NCBI GenBank assembly: GCA_001692895.1
Contig: KV748205.1
Span: 1,488,001-1,552,000, forward strand
Length of the DNA: 64,000 nucleotides
Direction of reading: 5' to 3'
Source of the DNA: Cenococcum geophilum 1.58
Lineage: Eukaryota > Ascomycota > Dothideomycetes > Gloniales > Gloniaceae
Shown here: in pieces, positions 22,760 to 34,392 of the stretch
How the letters are laid out: each line of letters begins with the position of its first letter
Position numbering within the stretch: position 1 is the first letter of the stretch
Made by a program: the position numbers and the translations under genes
Notes under the pieces: model-generated
Told to the model about the DNA's origin: nothing
What the model saw: the letters and a program-made list of their open reading frames with translations, nothing else
The model's database searches: none

Positions 22760-23449
22760 TAGTTACGGCTTCGTTTTGAATTCGCATCAAGTGGCAAATG
22801 TACAACGCGCCTTCTTTTTAATCCGTCCTCGGTGAGCAATACCGCTAAGCGCCGGATGCAGCGGGCTCTAGCAAGCGATACCTAGGTAGGCCCTTGTCAA
22901 AGTCGTGGCCTGATATAGCCATGAGAGGCAGGGCTTAGAAACACGGAAAACATTGGGCCGCCAAGACTTAGTCGGCCTAGGTACTTCCCTCGTCGTGTTA
23001 AATTAAAGATGAGAGCGTTTATTGTATCAACTAACCCCCATCAACACCTCTTACTCTCGGTATTGATGGACAAATCCAAAATTATTCCTGAAGAATGGGC
23101 GTGCTTATGGAACGTGCAGTGGTCCTGCGGGCTCTACAATGTTAGATCGTAAGCCACCAATATGAAAACTCGTTGTTCGGTCAAATAACTTGCCGCGCGC
23201 TTCCTGCACGAGTCCCAACTAGGCGATATTGGGTTAATCTCGATTTGAAGGATTCACTTCAAGGCATGCCTGAGCTGGAGATGTTACAGAATTGCTGTGC
23301 CGCACTGAAGATGCAGCCTCTTATGGAAGTATATCTACGGTATTCCCGTTGCACAGGTGGCTATGTCTACTTATCAGACTTATCTTCGGCGTACCCGCGT
23401 CGATACCAGTGAACTTCATTCCTTGGCTCCCTACTGGTGATCACGCATA
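22760..23449. promoter_or_regulatory. Divergent intergenic region
   Basis: It separates the glycosyltransferase (leftward) from the cysteine-rich membrane protein (rightward), so it should hold both promoters. No clear TATA box was found. The 79-codon frame at 23173-23412 has no supporting feature. Confidence 0.4.
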
Positions 23450-24432
23450 ATGGCGACAGCTTGTTATTTCCCCAGCGGTAACACTACTGGCAGCACATAC
23501 ATACCGTGCAACCAAACTGCCGTTGCGAACGGCGAACATAGCGCTTGCTGCGCTCCTAATGATATGTGCTTCACGAACGGCCTATGTAAAGCCAACCCGG
23601 ATAATTGGAACTGGAATTGGCGTATTGGTTGCACGGACCAGACCTGGAAGGACCCTGCGTGTCCGAATTATTGTAGAGGAATTGGTAGGTCTTCCCCAGC
23701 AGTATTCAGAGTGTTCCTGACTGACGTTTGTTGCATATAGAGCAGGATGATCAAGCTCATGTAATCTTCCAATGCCAGGATAATGGGACATGGTGCTGTG
23801 CAACCGGCGACCCGGACCAGTTCGCGCGGAACTACAATTTCACCTGCTGCGATATCAGCGACCTTACATTCAAGGCTGCCGCAGTGGTTTATGCACACGC
23901 ATCAGTTAGCCTCGCGATTACTAGCCTCACCTCCTCCGACTCTTCCCCTTCAGAGACGAGTTTCTTATCCTCGCCGACGACAAGCGTTCAACCACAGCCG
24001 ACCAGCCTAAGTGTGAGTGGCATCGCAGCTTCGACGACAGCATCCATCACCCAAACTGCGGCTTCTCTAAACGCTACAGTGACCGGCTCCAAACCTCCAG
24101 CCCTTGCAATCGGTCTTGGTGTGGGTATACCTTTGGCGATTATTCTCATTGCCATTGCATGCTTCGCATTCTGGCGATTAGGTCAACGGCAAAGCCAGCG
24201 GGCTTCAGCTCAAGCCAAAGAGGACTTAGCTAAGGAGCACAGCATATCTGAAGTACACTCAATACCAGCTCATTCAGTACCTCCACTCGGGAGGGAACAG
24301 AGAAGAACACTTATGAGCAATTTAGAGATAGGCGGTGAAGAGCTCAAAGCAGAGATGCCTTATTCCAACTCTCCTGTGGAGCTGGAAGGCCCAACCAACA
24401 AATTGGCCTCTCGTCCTTCGTCAGCCAAGTAG
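23450..24432 (+). CDS. Cysteine-rich one-pass membrane protein, fungal family of unknown function
   Basis: Exons 23450-23684 and 23741-24432. The 56 bp intron starts GTAGGT, has a CTGAC branch site and ends ATATAG; it joins RGI to EQDDQ. The product has 308 residues. The N-terminal domain (1-120) has paired cysteines in a pattern common in ascomycetes: CYFPSGN, SACCAPNDMCFTNGLC, GCTDQTWKDPACPNYC, then a GTWCCA...FTCCD segment. A Ser/Thr-rich stalk follows (130-195), then one transmembrane helix at about 199-223 and a charged tail of about 85 residues. There is no obvious signal peptide, which is usual in this group; the single helix may act as a signal anchor. The layout (ectodomain, mucin-like stalk, helix, tail) resembles a surface sensor, but no function is established. 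It is an intact relative of the truncated gene at 19390-20023. Confidence 0.8.
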
Positions 24433-26209
24433 TCAGGTGAGGTGAAATTTTTAAGTTCGATTAGGGCAAATACTGCTGCCAATGTTTTCCCTCTCTGATT
24501 GTAGTTTATTCTCGTATAGCGCATTGTTATCCGGGTACGGGCCCAAGACATAGAGACTAAAGAGTGAGATAATTGAAACGAAGCTACGCAATTCTGTAAA
24601 TAAATAGTACTAAGAGCTGGAGACGCTACAAGTCAGCATTAGAAGTAAACAAATTGTTCAATGGGTGAAAGTTTCTTGAATTGGCCGGAGAATACTGTAA
24701 CCGCGTCCATAGACTGAACGCTCATCAACGGGCTCAGACAGGTACCAGAAACGTGCCAGACCAAGGACCGGTGCGTTAGGTCATGGCTATACCGCTCGGC
24801 GATCCAATCTTCTTAACTTCTACTAAGTGAACTTAGTGACAATTGAACCGCCCTCAATTCGAGAAATCACCTGCATGCCGCTACCTCTCCCCTCGTTACT
24901 AATACCATGCGATCACTAACGCCGTCGAATCCTCAGCAACAACGCCATCGTCCACCAAAAGACATCTTTACCACCGAGGTGTTGATTCAGGTATGCGCGC
25001 GTGGTGTTGTTCCCGCGATTTAGATGTAAACAAGTCAAACACACCTGATATTCTAACTTGGAGTGGAAAGATCTAAGCTTGTTGGGGTAGGGGGTGTACG
25101 CGTATTCCAGGGGTATATGATTATCGTTGACCAAATTTATACCATAGACACTACCAAAGACGGACTATCAGTTCCTAAGTCAGAGAATCAGGCGGGAAGA
25201 TCTGATTGGAAAGTGTCGACCTGAATCAGGTTGTCTTGCCACCCGCTCGGGTCATCCCGCCACAGATGCAGCCACGCGAATGAGATCATGCGGTGGTAAA
25301 ATCTGGGGAAGGGGCGCGTGCGATGCCGGGTGAAGCCTCAAGAGAACGTGCCAGCTCCATGCGCTAGTTGATGCAGGGGAGCCTTTTCAGTGGTGTAACC
25401 TAAAAAAAAGCTCATGAAAATGAGGGGTCATGCCCGCTTGCCTACGCGAAACACCTTTAATAAAAATGATCACGAAATAGGTCAGATGCGATGGGCTAAC
25501 GCTGCTCCTTCGCCATGTTGATGTAACGTATGGTACGAAATCCCCCGCGGCCTTTGGAAGAATAATCGCATCGATGAATTTTGCTACCGTCGGGTTACGT
25601 GTTAAGCTTAAGCTGTAATTCTTCTCAACTCTTACGCGAAAATTTGTGTATTTGTTGTCAAGTGAGCCAATCAAACACTAGACGTTTCAACCGCAGTAGA
25701 ATATATTTCTCCACTTAAGAGTTCTCGTCAGCCACCTGCTTGAGTATTTCCAATAACTAGGGCCACCTAGTCAGTCCACGCATCTCATGATGCTTAGTTC
25801 GTTCGGGCCCCTACAGCTGGGAGTACCAACGACCTTCTGAACAGAATCTCCGACATATTTCACCTCTCTGTCTTCAAATTATTGAGATCATTCACATAGT
25901 CTGTTCTTGTCACGCATTAATAGTCCGTTCCTTCCAATAAGATTCTTAAAGCTTTCCCATCTAGGGCTCTGTTCCGCATCCCCCATGTCCTCGTTGATAC
26001 CCTAAATCGAAATAGGCACCTCAAAGATCAGGAAATAAAACATCTCTGCTCGGCCTTCCATCATTCAAGCATAAAATCAACAGCCCATAATTCTATTTCT
26101 TTACAAGGTCACATTACTTTCTATTTTCAACAAGGATTTCTGAAGGATAGGTCAGGTCTCCGGCGTTGCTGGACGGAGTTTGACCTTAGGGTTAGACATA
26201 ACGATGACC
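24433..26209. other. Long intergenic region, no gene recognised
   Basis: About 1.8 kb of normal composition between two genes on the same strand. The longest frame (25387-25674, minus, 95 codons) has no recognisable domain. It probably holds the 3' flank of the membrane protein gene and the regulatory region of the GH16 gene. Confidence 0.5.
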
Positions 26210-26216
26210 ATATAAA
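26208..26216 (+). promoter_or_regulatory. Putative TATA box of the GH16 gene
   Basis: CATATAAAG lies about 90 bases before the ATG at 26304, a spacing usual for fungal TATA-type promoters of secreted enzymes. Confidence 0.45.
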
Positions 26217-26303
26217 GAGAGATGGTAATGCTTCTAAACTCCATAATCGCTACATTTACCATTCTAAGTACATAATTTACTTAATCATTTTCCGGTCGTA
26301 GTC

Positions 26304-27504
26304 ATGTCATTTACCCATTTGTTTGTTTCAATCAACCTTTTAGTGGCGGGTACTTCTGCTTTACCTGCTACGACCTATGCGCTTCAAGATACCTATGATT
26401 ATACGAACTGGCTCAGCAGGTTCAGCGTTCAAAATGTATGTACTCTTGTCTGCATCTCTTCAAAAAATTCTAAGCCTTGAACAGATTGCGGATCCAACTC
26501 GTTAGCTTCTCTACCTCACCCTTTCTCGAAATAATTCTCATATATGTGTAGATGGTTTTGTCAATTATGTAACGCAAGCCCAGGCACAGTCGGAAGGCTT
26601 GTTGAAAACTATCGGTGATCAAGTTTACATTGGTGTGGACAATACGACCCAGCTAGACCCCAATGGGAGTGTTGGACGCAATAGCGTAAGGTTACAGAGC
26701 AACCCTTCTTACAACCACGCCCTGGTGATTGCCGATTTTGCGCATATTCCAGTGAGTGATTGTGGCGTTTGGCCTGCATTGTAGGTTAATCTCAGATGCT
26801 AATTTGTGCTTTATTACAAGCGGATCTCTTTAAGAAATACGCTAACGACACTTTAGCTGGATGGTGGGTCCAAATTGGCCGAACGAAGGCGAGATCGACA
26901 TCATCGAAGGTGTCAACCTGAATACCTACGATCAAGTCACGCTGCATACCTCCTCCGGTTGCGTTCCAACAATAGGCTCGGGAGGTCAGACTGGTACGCC
27001 CACCGGAAACGCCGACTGTGGCGCAGGTGGTGGGTACACAGGATGCGGTGTTGTAAGCGGCTCTGCTACCAGCTATGGTACCGCCTTCAATGCAAATGGC
27101 GGCGGCGTCTATGCTACCCTATGGACTAGTTCTGCAATCAAGGTCTGGTACTTCCCCGCGAACGGCGTTCCCAGCGACATCAAGAGTGGGACTCCGAACC
27201 CCGCAGGCTGGGGCACACCAATTGCGAACTATGCTGGGTGCGGTTTTGATGCTCACTTTCAGAACATGAATATTGTGAGTTTTTGCCCTTCGATGCATTA
27301 GAAGGAAATGCGAGTAGAGGCTAATATAAATTATGATAGATTTTTGACACTACATTCTGTGGTGACTGGGCAGGCCAGGTTTGGAGCTCATCTTCATGTG
27401 CATCACTCAATCCAAGCTGCAACGCATATGTTGCCGAAGAGCCACAGTCGTTTGGAAATGCGTATTGGTTGGTGAACTCGATTAAGGTCTACAGTATGTC
27501 TTAA
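26304..27504 (+). CDS. Secreted GH16 endo-1,3(4)-beta-glucanase with a micro-exon
   Basis: Five exons: 26304-26435, 26485-26500, 26552-26780, 26857-27274 and 27340-27504, giving 319 residues. Exon 2 is only 16 nt (ATTGCGGATCCAACTC); it is needed to read IADPTHGFVNYV, the DPT-x-GFVNY motif of the family. Residues 1-20 form a signal peptide (MSFTHLFVSINLLVAGTSAL). The catalytic motif GEIDIIEG has its acid and nucleophile Glu at 138 and 143 and Asp at 140. FWMVGPNWPNEGEID just before it and CGDWAGQVW near the end are also typical. The enzyme cleaves mixed-linkage or beta-1,3 glucan outside the cell, in wall remodelling or feeding. The last codons may differ: a GTATGT just before the TAA could instead start a fifth intron. 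Confidence 0.85.
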
Positions 27505-27920
27505 ATGCACTCTGAGAAACTCTGAGTAGATCCAGTTCTTACATCTGTTTGCTTTACTGTGTAGCTGGCTTTTGGACTCTCATAACTGGAAAGTAGTTAA
27601 GACTGTAGTGGAAGGATTCAATTCCTGTATTGCCCTCGTGGCTTAGACGCTGAAAAAATATTTGACATATGCACTGGAAAAAGCAGATCAGAACTGATGA
27701 TCTGGCATGTTCCTAAATTTAGTAAACCCACGCACCTAAGATATATTCAATTTCATGTGTAGGGACGTATTATTTTCCGGGGCGGTGATCTCGTAAACTT
27801 ATATGTCGATGCTGAGCCCAGAAATAGGAGCAAATTCGGACGGAAGGGGTAATCCACGGCTCAAGAAAATGATGTGATGACAAGCAAAGCAGATCACATC
27901 TGACAAAAGTTTATTTGTAC
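27505..27920. other. 3' flank of the GH16 gene
   Basis: No frame of interest. Normal composition up to the start of the Mutator-like element. Confidence 0.45.
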
Positions 27921-29605
27921 CACCTGTTCTACTCCATACCGGCACACCGCACGTTCCGGATTATTTTTGCCTCACTTCGGAACAAAGTCGTCCTTAAAGA
28001 GGAACAAGTCGTGTATTGCTTTGGCGGCTTTATTCCGGAATAGATCTTTTAAAGATTAGGCTAATTATAAGGTGGTACAGCCTAGTTAAGGCTTACTAAC
28101 ATCGCATCTATACCGCCAATTATGAAGCTATTTAAAACAGTTGCGCCATATGCTTAATTTTTATTTTACCCTCAGATTTTATTGGTAAATAGTTATCGCG
28201 TAAGGCCCATAGTAGCCCTAAATTGCGCCTGCGACGCCTACACGACACCACCAAAAGACCTACTTAATAAGTGTGTATTTAGTGGTCGAATAATAGTTCG
28301 CAATCATATGCAAGGCATATTTAGAGAGCTCTCGTGAACCCCTTATAGTGTTAATTTTACTTAGAAATCGCCTAATTAGGCTTAGCTCAGAAGCTTCGAA
28401 CTTCAAACTTCAAACTTTACAACATCGATCCCTCCTCAGCCACCACCTTTTCTACGACCTAATTAGATCCTCAACAATATGCAGGCCTTCTCTGTAAGTT
28501 CTGAATATATATCTGACTTGATTGCCGGGTTAAATCTGACACTAGTAACAGCAATTCCGGCCTCCGCGCCCAACCCCGCACCTACCTCCGCATATAATGC
28601 CACCTTACCTTCTTCCTTAACTGAATACTATAATACCTCCCGGGCTATTCCTGCCTTCTCAGTTATAGTAAAGTCTACCTTTACGAAATATCTAGAAGAA
28701 AACTAGGAAAGAAGTTAATAAAGCGTGTCCCCTAGGATAAATATGACGACCTTATTTCCTGGCTTGTAGATCTAAATCGCAAAAGATCTAAATTGTAAAG
28801 CTTGCTCGCAGGCCGAACGTAACGCTAAATCAAAGGCCAAGCGCCGGTGGTATATAAGGGAAGATATTTCACCCAGAGCTGCGAGGCCTCTAGAGGTGCC
28901 CGACAAGCTCCACCGGGCAGGCCTTAAAGGTAGGCGACGGTAAGGGTAAGACGGGCCAGGCAAGAGAAATCTATATCATAATTGCACCAAACCTAATTAG
29001 GAAATCGGTATGCGGACGGCAGAACCTCGGAGAGCTTGTTTTTCGATGAATCTCGGTGAAATCGGAGCTTTGCGCGATTTAGAATTTTTAGTGTCGGGGA
29101 ACGCAATCAATCACCCCCCACTTAATTGGGTTCTACTACCTATCGGCTATATCTATAACGCGGAAAAGCCTTTAAATACACTTATCAATCGCAGTATAAC
29201 CTAATTTAGATGGAATTTAATAGTGTTGTAGTGGTTGGGGGAGTGGTAAAATCTTATTAGAAAATTAAGATTTTCTATTTTTAAGCTAAATATCGTAAAT
29301 ATGCTCCACTAAACGATCGGTTATAATACCAAGGATATATTACTACTTAATTTACGCCCAATATTAGTGAAATTGTAGATTAATTGTTTTTTATAGTTAT
29401 TAACTAAACCACAATTCTTATGTTAACTCGTAGAAATCGCTAAAATCCATCTAAAAGCTTCATTAAAAAGCTTTATACTTTAAATATTTCCGGAATAAGG
29501 CAATTGTTCCAGAATGAAGCCCCAAAAAGCGATACACGACTTGTTCCTCTTTGAGGACGATTTGTTCCGGAATGAGGCGTGTACTGGTATGAAGCGGAGC
29601 AGGTA
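27921..29605. mobile_element. Mutator-like TIR element, copy B (longer, better preserved)
   Basis: The left end (CACCTGTTCTACTCCATACC) and right end (...GAAGCGGAGCAGGT) carry inverted repeats of more than 100 bp containing ATTCCGGAA and GAGGAACAAGTCGTGTAT. It is inverted relative to copy A (4855-5990): its right half (29270-29480) is the inverse of copy A's left half. It is about 550 bp longer than copy A, the extra sequence lying around 28430-28980. That stretch is GC-richer and holds short frames: 28479-28706, and a plus-strand frame near 28783-28940 reading NCKACSQAERNAKSKAKRRW. These may be remains of an element-encoded or captured protein. No transposase was recognised and no clear target duplication was seen. 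Confidence 0.7.
28479..28940 (+). pseudogene. Possible gene remnant inside Mutator-like copy B
   Basis: An ATG at 28479 opens 75 codons rich in Ala, Pro, Ser and Thr, ending in KYLEEN. After a break, a second plus-strand frame reads NCKACSQAERNAKSKAKRRWYI with a lone C-x-x-C and a basic tail. The two parts have better codon-like composition than the rest of the element and are absent from copy A. This could be a captured host fragment or the last part of an element gene. Not identified. Confidence 0.3.
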
Positions 29606-29881
29606 TCGGCCTTGAACAAACCCAGACTCATTTGAACCGATAGGTGGGTTAGCTAATTATTCTTCAATAGGGCTGGAAAGCCTGGCATAGAAATCAACGA
29701 GAGCTTCGTTGAAGCCAAGTGACGCCGCATGCCAAGCTTCTTATGTATGCTTTAGCCCGACTTCCAATCCTGATCTCTATCATCTGACAACAGCACACTA
29801 ACACCTTATAAGATATTTGATAGAGTCGTCGAAATCCAATATCTCCCTGAAAACGCCTCCAGATTAACAAAGCCACAAATT
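29606..29881. promoter_or_regulatory. Upstream region of the HET gene
   Basis: About 275 bp of normal composition between the transposon and the HET gene. No TATA box stands out. The transposon end is close enough to affect expression. Confidence 0.3.
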
Positions 29882-32313
29882 ATGATCTGCAATCGCTGCC
29901 GGCTCTTCTGTGATGAGGCAGCTCGACAGATGAACGCCGGGAGAGCAGCTTATCCTCAATCTCCTGAAGAAAATAATGAAGGCACCAAATGGATATTCTG
30001 TCGCTTTGTCGTCCACCGCAGTTTGGACGAGTTGGAATCAGCCACTGGGCTTGGGTGCAGTGTTTGCAAATTGATCTCGCAAAGTCTAGTCAATGATGAA
30101 TTAGTACGACTATTGGATCCCGTCTTTACCATTCTCGAATTGGATCCTTCTGATAAAGGGATGCCCGTGTTGTTATCAAAATTTGAAGATGCTGCTGGAA
30201 AACCTCTATTGCCAAAGCGTACGATTGCTATTTACTCTAGGAAGGTATCCTCCGGTATGTTCGCATATGCGCAATGTTGGCTGTCTCTTACCTTTCGGTT
30301 GAGTCTTTTCTAGCAGACGAGCTTGCTACCACCTTGCGAAAATGCGCTGAAATGAGCAACGAGAGCACTGGTTCAGACTCCAGCTTCGAGTTAGCCTCTT
30401 ATTGGTTAGAGCAATGTCTCTCATATCATGCGGACTGCCCCAAGCCGTCCGTCACCGATACGTTCATTCCTTCTCGTGTCATAGATGTTGGTGGCTTGGA
30501 TGAATCTCGAGAGCCTTACCTACTTGACACTCGAGATCAGCACGTTCCAGAAAGAGAACAGCGGTATGTCGCTTTAAGTCACTGTTGGGGCACGGCTCAA
30601 ATCATCACTACTAAGCTATCGACCCTACCAGACCGACACAGTGGCATTCCCATGGCAACACTTCCTCAAACTTTCCAAGACGCTGTAATTGTTACCAGGA
30701 GACTAGCTCTACGCTATCTCTGGATCGACTCGCTCTGCATCATTCAAGATTCCAGTGAGGACTGGGAGAATGAATCCGTTCAGATGTGCAACATATATCG
30801 CAACGCGTTTTTCACGATCGCGGCGGCGCATGCTTCAAGCAGCTCGGTTGGCTGCTTCACTCAAAGAGATGGCATTTTACACTTGCCGTTTGAGTTGTCT
30901 TTTCCTTCATTGGCTGGGTCCGAAGGTGATGCCATTAAAGCTGTGTTCACGCCTCTCCCACGTAAACAGATCCTTGACAACTCTGAGCCGCCTTTATATG
31001 GACGTGCTTGGGTTTTGCAAGAGCAGATTCTCTCTCCACGCATGCTAATTTACGATGGCGATCAGCTCCGTTGGGAATGTCTGTCCGTACATGGATCGGA
31101 ACGTTCTCCTCTGGGCGGAATATCAAGACATATCGGCGCTTCCAAGGCGATCAGAAGCGGCATAATAGATAACCGGGAGGATTTCTTTACCCTAACTCAG
31201 TTTAACGAAGAATTTCCTCCTCGCTATCAACATCAAGACTGGTGCTACGCTGTCATGGACTATACTCACAGGGGGATGACGAATCAAACGGACAGGCTGA
31301 TCGCAATATCTGGCATTGCCGAAGCAATACAGAGACGGACTAAGAACGTGTATCTTGCAGGTCTTTGGAAAGATCAGCTCGCTCTTGGCTTGTTGTGGAA
31401 CATCCCGTTCGAGCGAGAATTCACCCCTACAACGATGTTTGCATTCAACATTCCACCATCAACTCGCCATAGTAGAGAAATTGCTCCCTCCTGGTCTTGG
31501 GTATCTGTTACGGTTCCTGTTGTATTCCCAGTCCCATCAATTGGTTCCATCTTCCTTCGCCCTGTGTGTGAGATTATGCATGTACAGGTTGAAGGCATTC
31601 CTTCCTGCCAAACAGGTACCATTACCGTCCGAGGTCATGTTCGGCAGGCTTATATCAAATCAATATATCCAACTGTAATACGCCAAGCCAGCAGTGCTTG
31701 CCCGGATTATGTATACGAGCAAGGCAAAGGTGTCAGATATCACGCACAAAAATTTCACCCAAATGACTTCTTCTTAGCATCACTTAAGAGGCCAAAGAAG
31801 GTCTCCCAGTTCCAGCCAGTTCCAGGCACCTAGAGACCCAATGAATTATTACAGACGGACGAGCCACTGACATTCATTGCTATTGCGCAGCGACCCCGGG
31901 AGAACACGAAAGGACCAGTCGGAGATGAATACGAGAATGAAGTGTTTGCCCTTGGGCTTTTGCCCACTAGAAAGGCAGATAATGAGTACCGTCGAGTTGG
32001 GTACGCGGTTTGGGCAGACTGCTCATGGTATGGCCACGACTGTGGTGAGTACAGTAACTCAAGGCCTCAGGGACTCGCTTCAGGGCTACGAAACAATACG
32101 GAGATCGCAATGAAGAAGGTCAGATCATGGATTCACAATGAAGAGCCTGGAGTTAACCGCCTTTTGCCATACAAGCGTGGCCATATCCGATCTCCATTAC
32201 TTATCTGTGGTGAAGGAGAGCATAAACATTCCATGCGCTGCGGGCCTCTGCCGGACAACGGAGCTTACCACAAAAGTGTAGAGGTGAAGAGTACGAGAAT
32301 AAGGATTGTTTAA
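29882..32313 (+). CDS. HET-domain (heterokaryon incompatibility) protein, possibly interrupted by an in-frame stop
   Basis: Exons 29882-30254 and 30314 onward. The 59 bp intron (GTATGT ... TTCTAG) joins SS to ADELATT. Reading continues to a TAG at 31831-31833 (630 residues), then carries on in the same frame to 32313. The HET domain starts near residue 209 with YVALSHCWG and continues with LRYLWIDSLCIIQDS, DWENES and IYRNAFFTIAAAHAS. The N-terminus has a cysteine cluster (CNRCRLFC, CSVC), common upstream of HET domains. After the TAG the frame still looks coding (FALGLLPTRKADNEYRRVGY), matching the usual HET-protein tail. So either the TAG is a nonsense change (CAG to TAG at a CpA, as RIP makes) or a weak intron (31801-31854, 54 bp) removes it. 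HET proteins trigger cell death when unlike fungal strains fuse; many paralogs are of unknown role. Confidence 0.8.
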
Positions 32314-32792
32314 CACTCTCTGGACCTGCTTAAACTCTGAAGTGTTGCCCTGATGGAGAATTACTCTTCACATTCCACCATTTGGAATCTTACGTTATTT
32401 TCGTTCCGAAGCCCTATTCTCATCATGCTAGAAGAGTTGGAAACTCTAGAGAAACGATTGCTGTTATATGAAGGAGCAATTTGCACACAGTTAGAGTCTG
32501 TAGGCTTTGTCTATTTTGACAAGTTCTAATCTTTTTGAATCAACTCAAAAACAGGCCTTTTACAACTTCAAAAACTTAATAACCAGCCGAATCCACTGCT
32601 GACCTAGCCCTTCTGTACGGCCCGTGGCCAACAGAATCTTCTATCATCCCCGCCAATTTACTCAACCCAGAGTGTTTGTCACCATGCTATTCGGTGTATA
32701 GCTGATCAAGGATACGATCCACAAGCCATGTTTCCGTATGGCTTCCGTTAGATCCTATTTCGTCACTCGAACTTTAGTAACCCCTCACGGGC
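32314..32792. other. 3' flank of the HET gene
   Basis: No gene recognised. It ends at the target duplication TCACGGGC (32785-32792) of the hAT element. Confidence 0.45.
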
Positions 32793-33594
32793 CAGTGGTG
32801 TTATCAGTATTGAATATTGAATATTTTTGAAGCTGAGGTGGCAAAAATAAGGTAGATGTATCGGTAAATGACTCTCGGGCCTACTTATAATACGTGCGCA
32901 TTTCAAATTTGGTAGCATAAAAAATTGACTTCGCATGACATTGCGCATAACATTAATTTTGACGATTTTCACCACCCCCTACATTCTACCCTTGATTAAC
33001 GCCATGCCTTCCTCATCTACCAACGTAATTGACAATGATGATATATCTTCTTCTGCCATTTCTGAGCTTGATTCTGATTAGTTTACCTACTCTGGCGGCG
33101 ACGACGACGCGTCGAGCGACTCTACACCAACTGTAACCACTCCGAAGTCGCCTCATAAAGGCACAAGTTAGCTACTTCTACGTGGCAGCTTGCCCGCGAA
33201 CCTCCCCCTTATGAAGCTATTCGCGACGGCAAGAATCGAATATGGTACTGCTCAATGTGGGCTTGTGGCGACGGATGTGATACAAGAGGCTTCGGAGGCC
33301 TTGGCAGAATCTAGAGAGCAGCCAGCACCTACTACACCGCGCCAAGATCACGAACTTGACGATAGTGGTGAGAGAGCAGTCGCGAGAGAGCAGCTATTTT
33401 GAAGCTGTACCGAAGTTTGGGGGCGTACGGAGCCTACTTTCAATTAAAACACCATGCCAAGACTGTACTATATTCAATATTCAATATCTTTTCAATATTA
33501 AACTAATATTCAATATCTTTTCAATATTAAACTAATATTCAATATCAATATCAGTACGGCCTCATACTAATATTGAATATTTATAACACCACTG
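32793..33594 (+). mobile_element. Non-autonomous hAT element with BED-finger remnant
   Basis: Perfect 12 bp terminal inverted repeats (CAGTGGTGTTAT ... ATAACACCACTG) are flanked by an 8 bp target duplication with one mismatch (TCACGGGC / CCACGGGC), the hallmark of hAT elements. An ATG at 33004 opens MPSSSTNVIDNDDISSSAISE. Further on, in the same direction, TWQLAREPPPYEAIRDGKNR and IWYCSMW resemble the start of a hAT BED zinc finger. The catalytic RNase-H-like domain and dimerisation region are missing, so the element depends on another hAT for movement. Subterminal AATATTGAATATT motifs repeat at both ends and may bind transposase. There is little RIP decay, so it is young, or too short to be targeted. 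Confidence 0.8.
33473..33545. repeat. 29 bp AT-rich tandem repeat in the hAT subterminal region
   Basis: Two and a half copies of a unit containing CAATATCTTTTCAATATTAA. AATATT-type palindromes also occur near the left end (32810-32827). Confidence 0.75.
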
Positions 33595-34392
33595 CCACGG
33601 GCCCACGGTCGAGCTACGTCCCTCTTCCCCGAATTTTTCTTCCATTTCCTTAGACCAATCTCTCAAAAAGGCCGTGATCCAAGGTCCCGGAAGATCGGGC
33701 TCGGATTGTGTATTATCCAGAGGTTCTCTGAAACATCCTATGGGGGCAGCTGCGCAGAGTTTCTTACCGTGGTAGCGGCGAAATGCTTCCTGATTGACAG
33801 AGGTGAGGATTGGGTTTAACACCTCTACCAAGTCAGCCACTGGATGCATCTAGGCGCCGTGCTTCTGAGAAGTATCTGGAACACTCTAGTAATTTCTTCT
33901 CGGTAGTTTTGGGAGCTTCAAGAAATCTCCCTAGGTTTCTTGTCAAAATCTTATCCTAATTCACTGAGCCCTGCTCGGTCTCCAAAATAGTCTTCCCAAA
34001 TAAGCCTTCATATTCGACGCGTGCGTATTATTCATTTGCTTCCAAAACCTTTTCTCTTTCTCGTCATTCAAATCTAACGACTTTACAGCCGAGTGTTTCG
34101 TACGCAGCTTTTAGAGCCTCCATTGAGACTTTCTCATAGGCCTCTTGAAGCAGTTCTTCTGAGCCATCTTTCGAAGGGGGGCAATTCCCTGTGCCGTTAC
34201 GTTGACAGTTGCAATGTAAACTACAGGTGGCTTTTTGGAGTCTTTGGTGGGCCTGTCATCTGCAAGCGATTTGGAGGATTCTACGCCCTTATTCGTAGGA
34301 TGCTCATCTGGTTACTCTGTGACGCTTGCTGTGTTCTTATTATCGTCGACATGCCGAAAATAATTATGCGTGATATGTGAAACGGATGAGCA
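33595..34392. other. Intergenic, no certain gene
   Basis: Normal composition. The minus-strand frame 33562-33849 (95 codons) runs into the hAT end. Its part outside the element (DLVEVLNPILTSVNQEAFRR...) might be the end of a host gene split by the insertion, but it is not recognised. A 95-codon plus frame (34093-34380) shows no domain. Confidence 0.35.

Noticed and set aside
23173..23412. 79-codon frame before the membrane protein gene
   Set aside because: No domain, no splice link to the next gene, and it sits where the divergent promoters should be.
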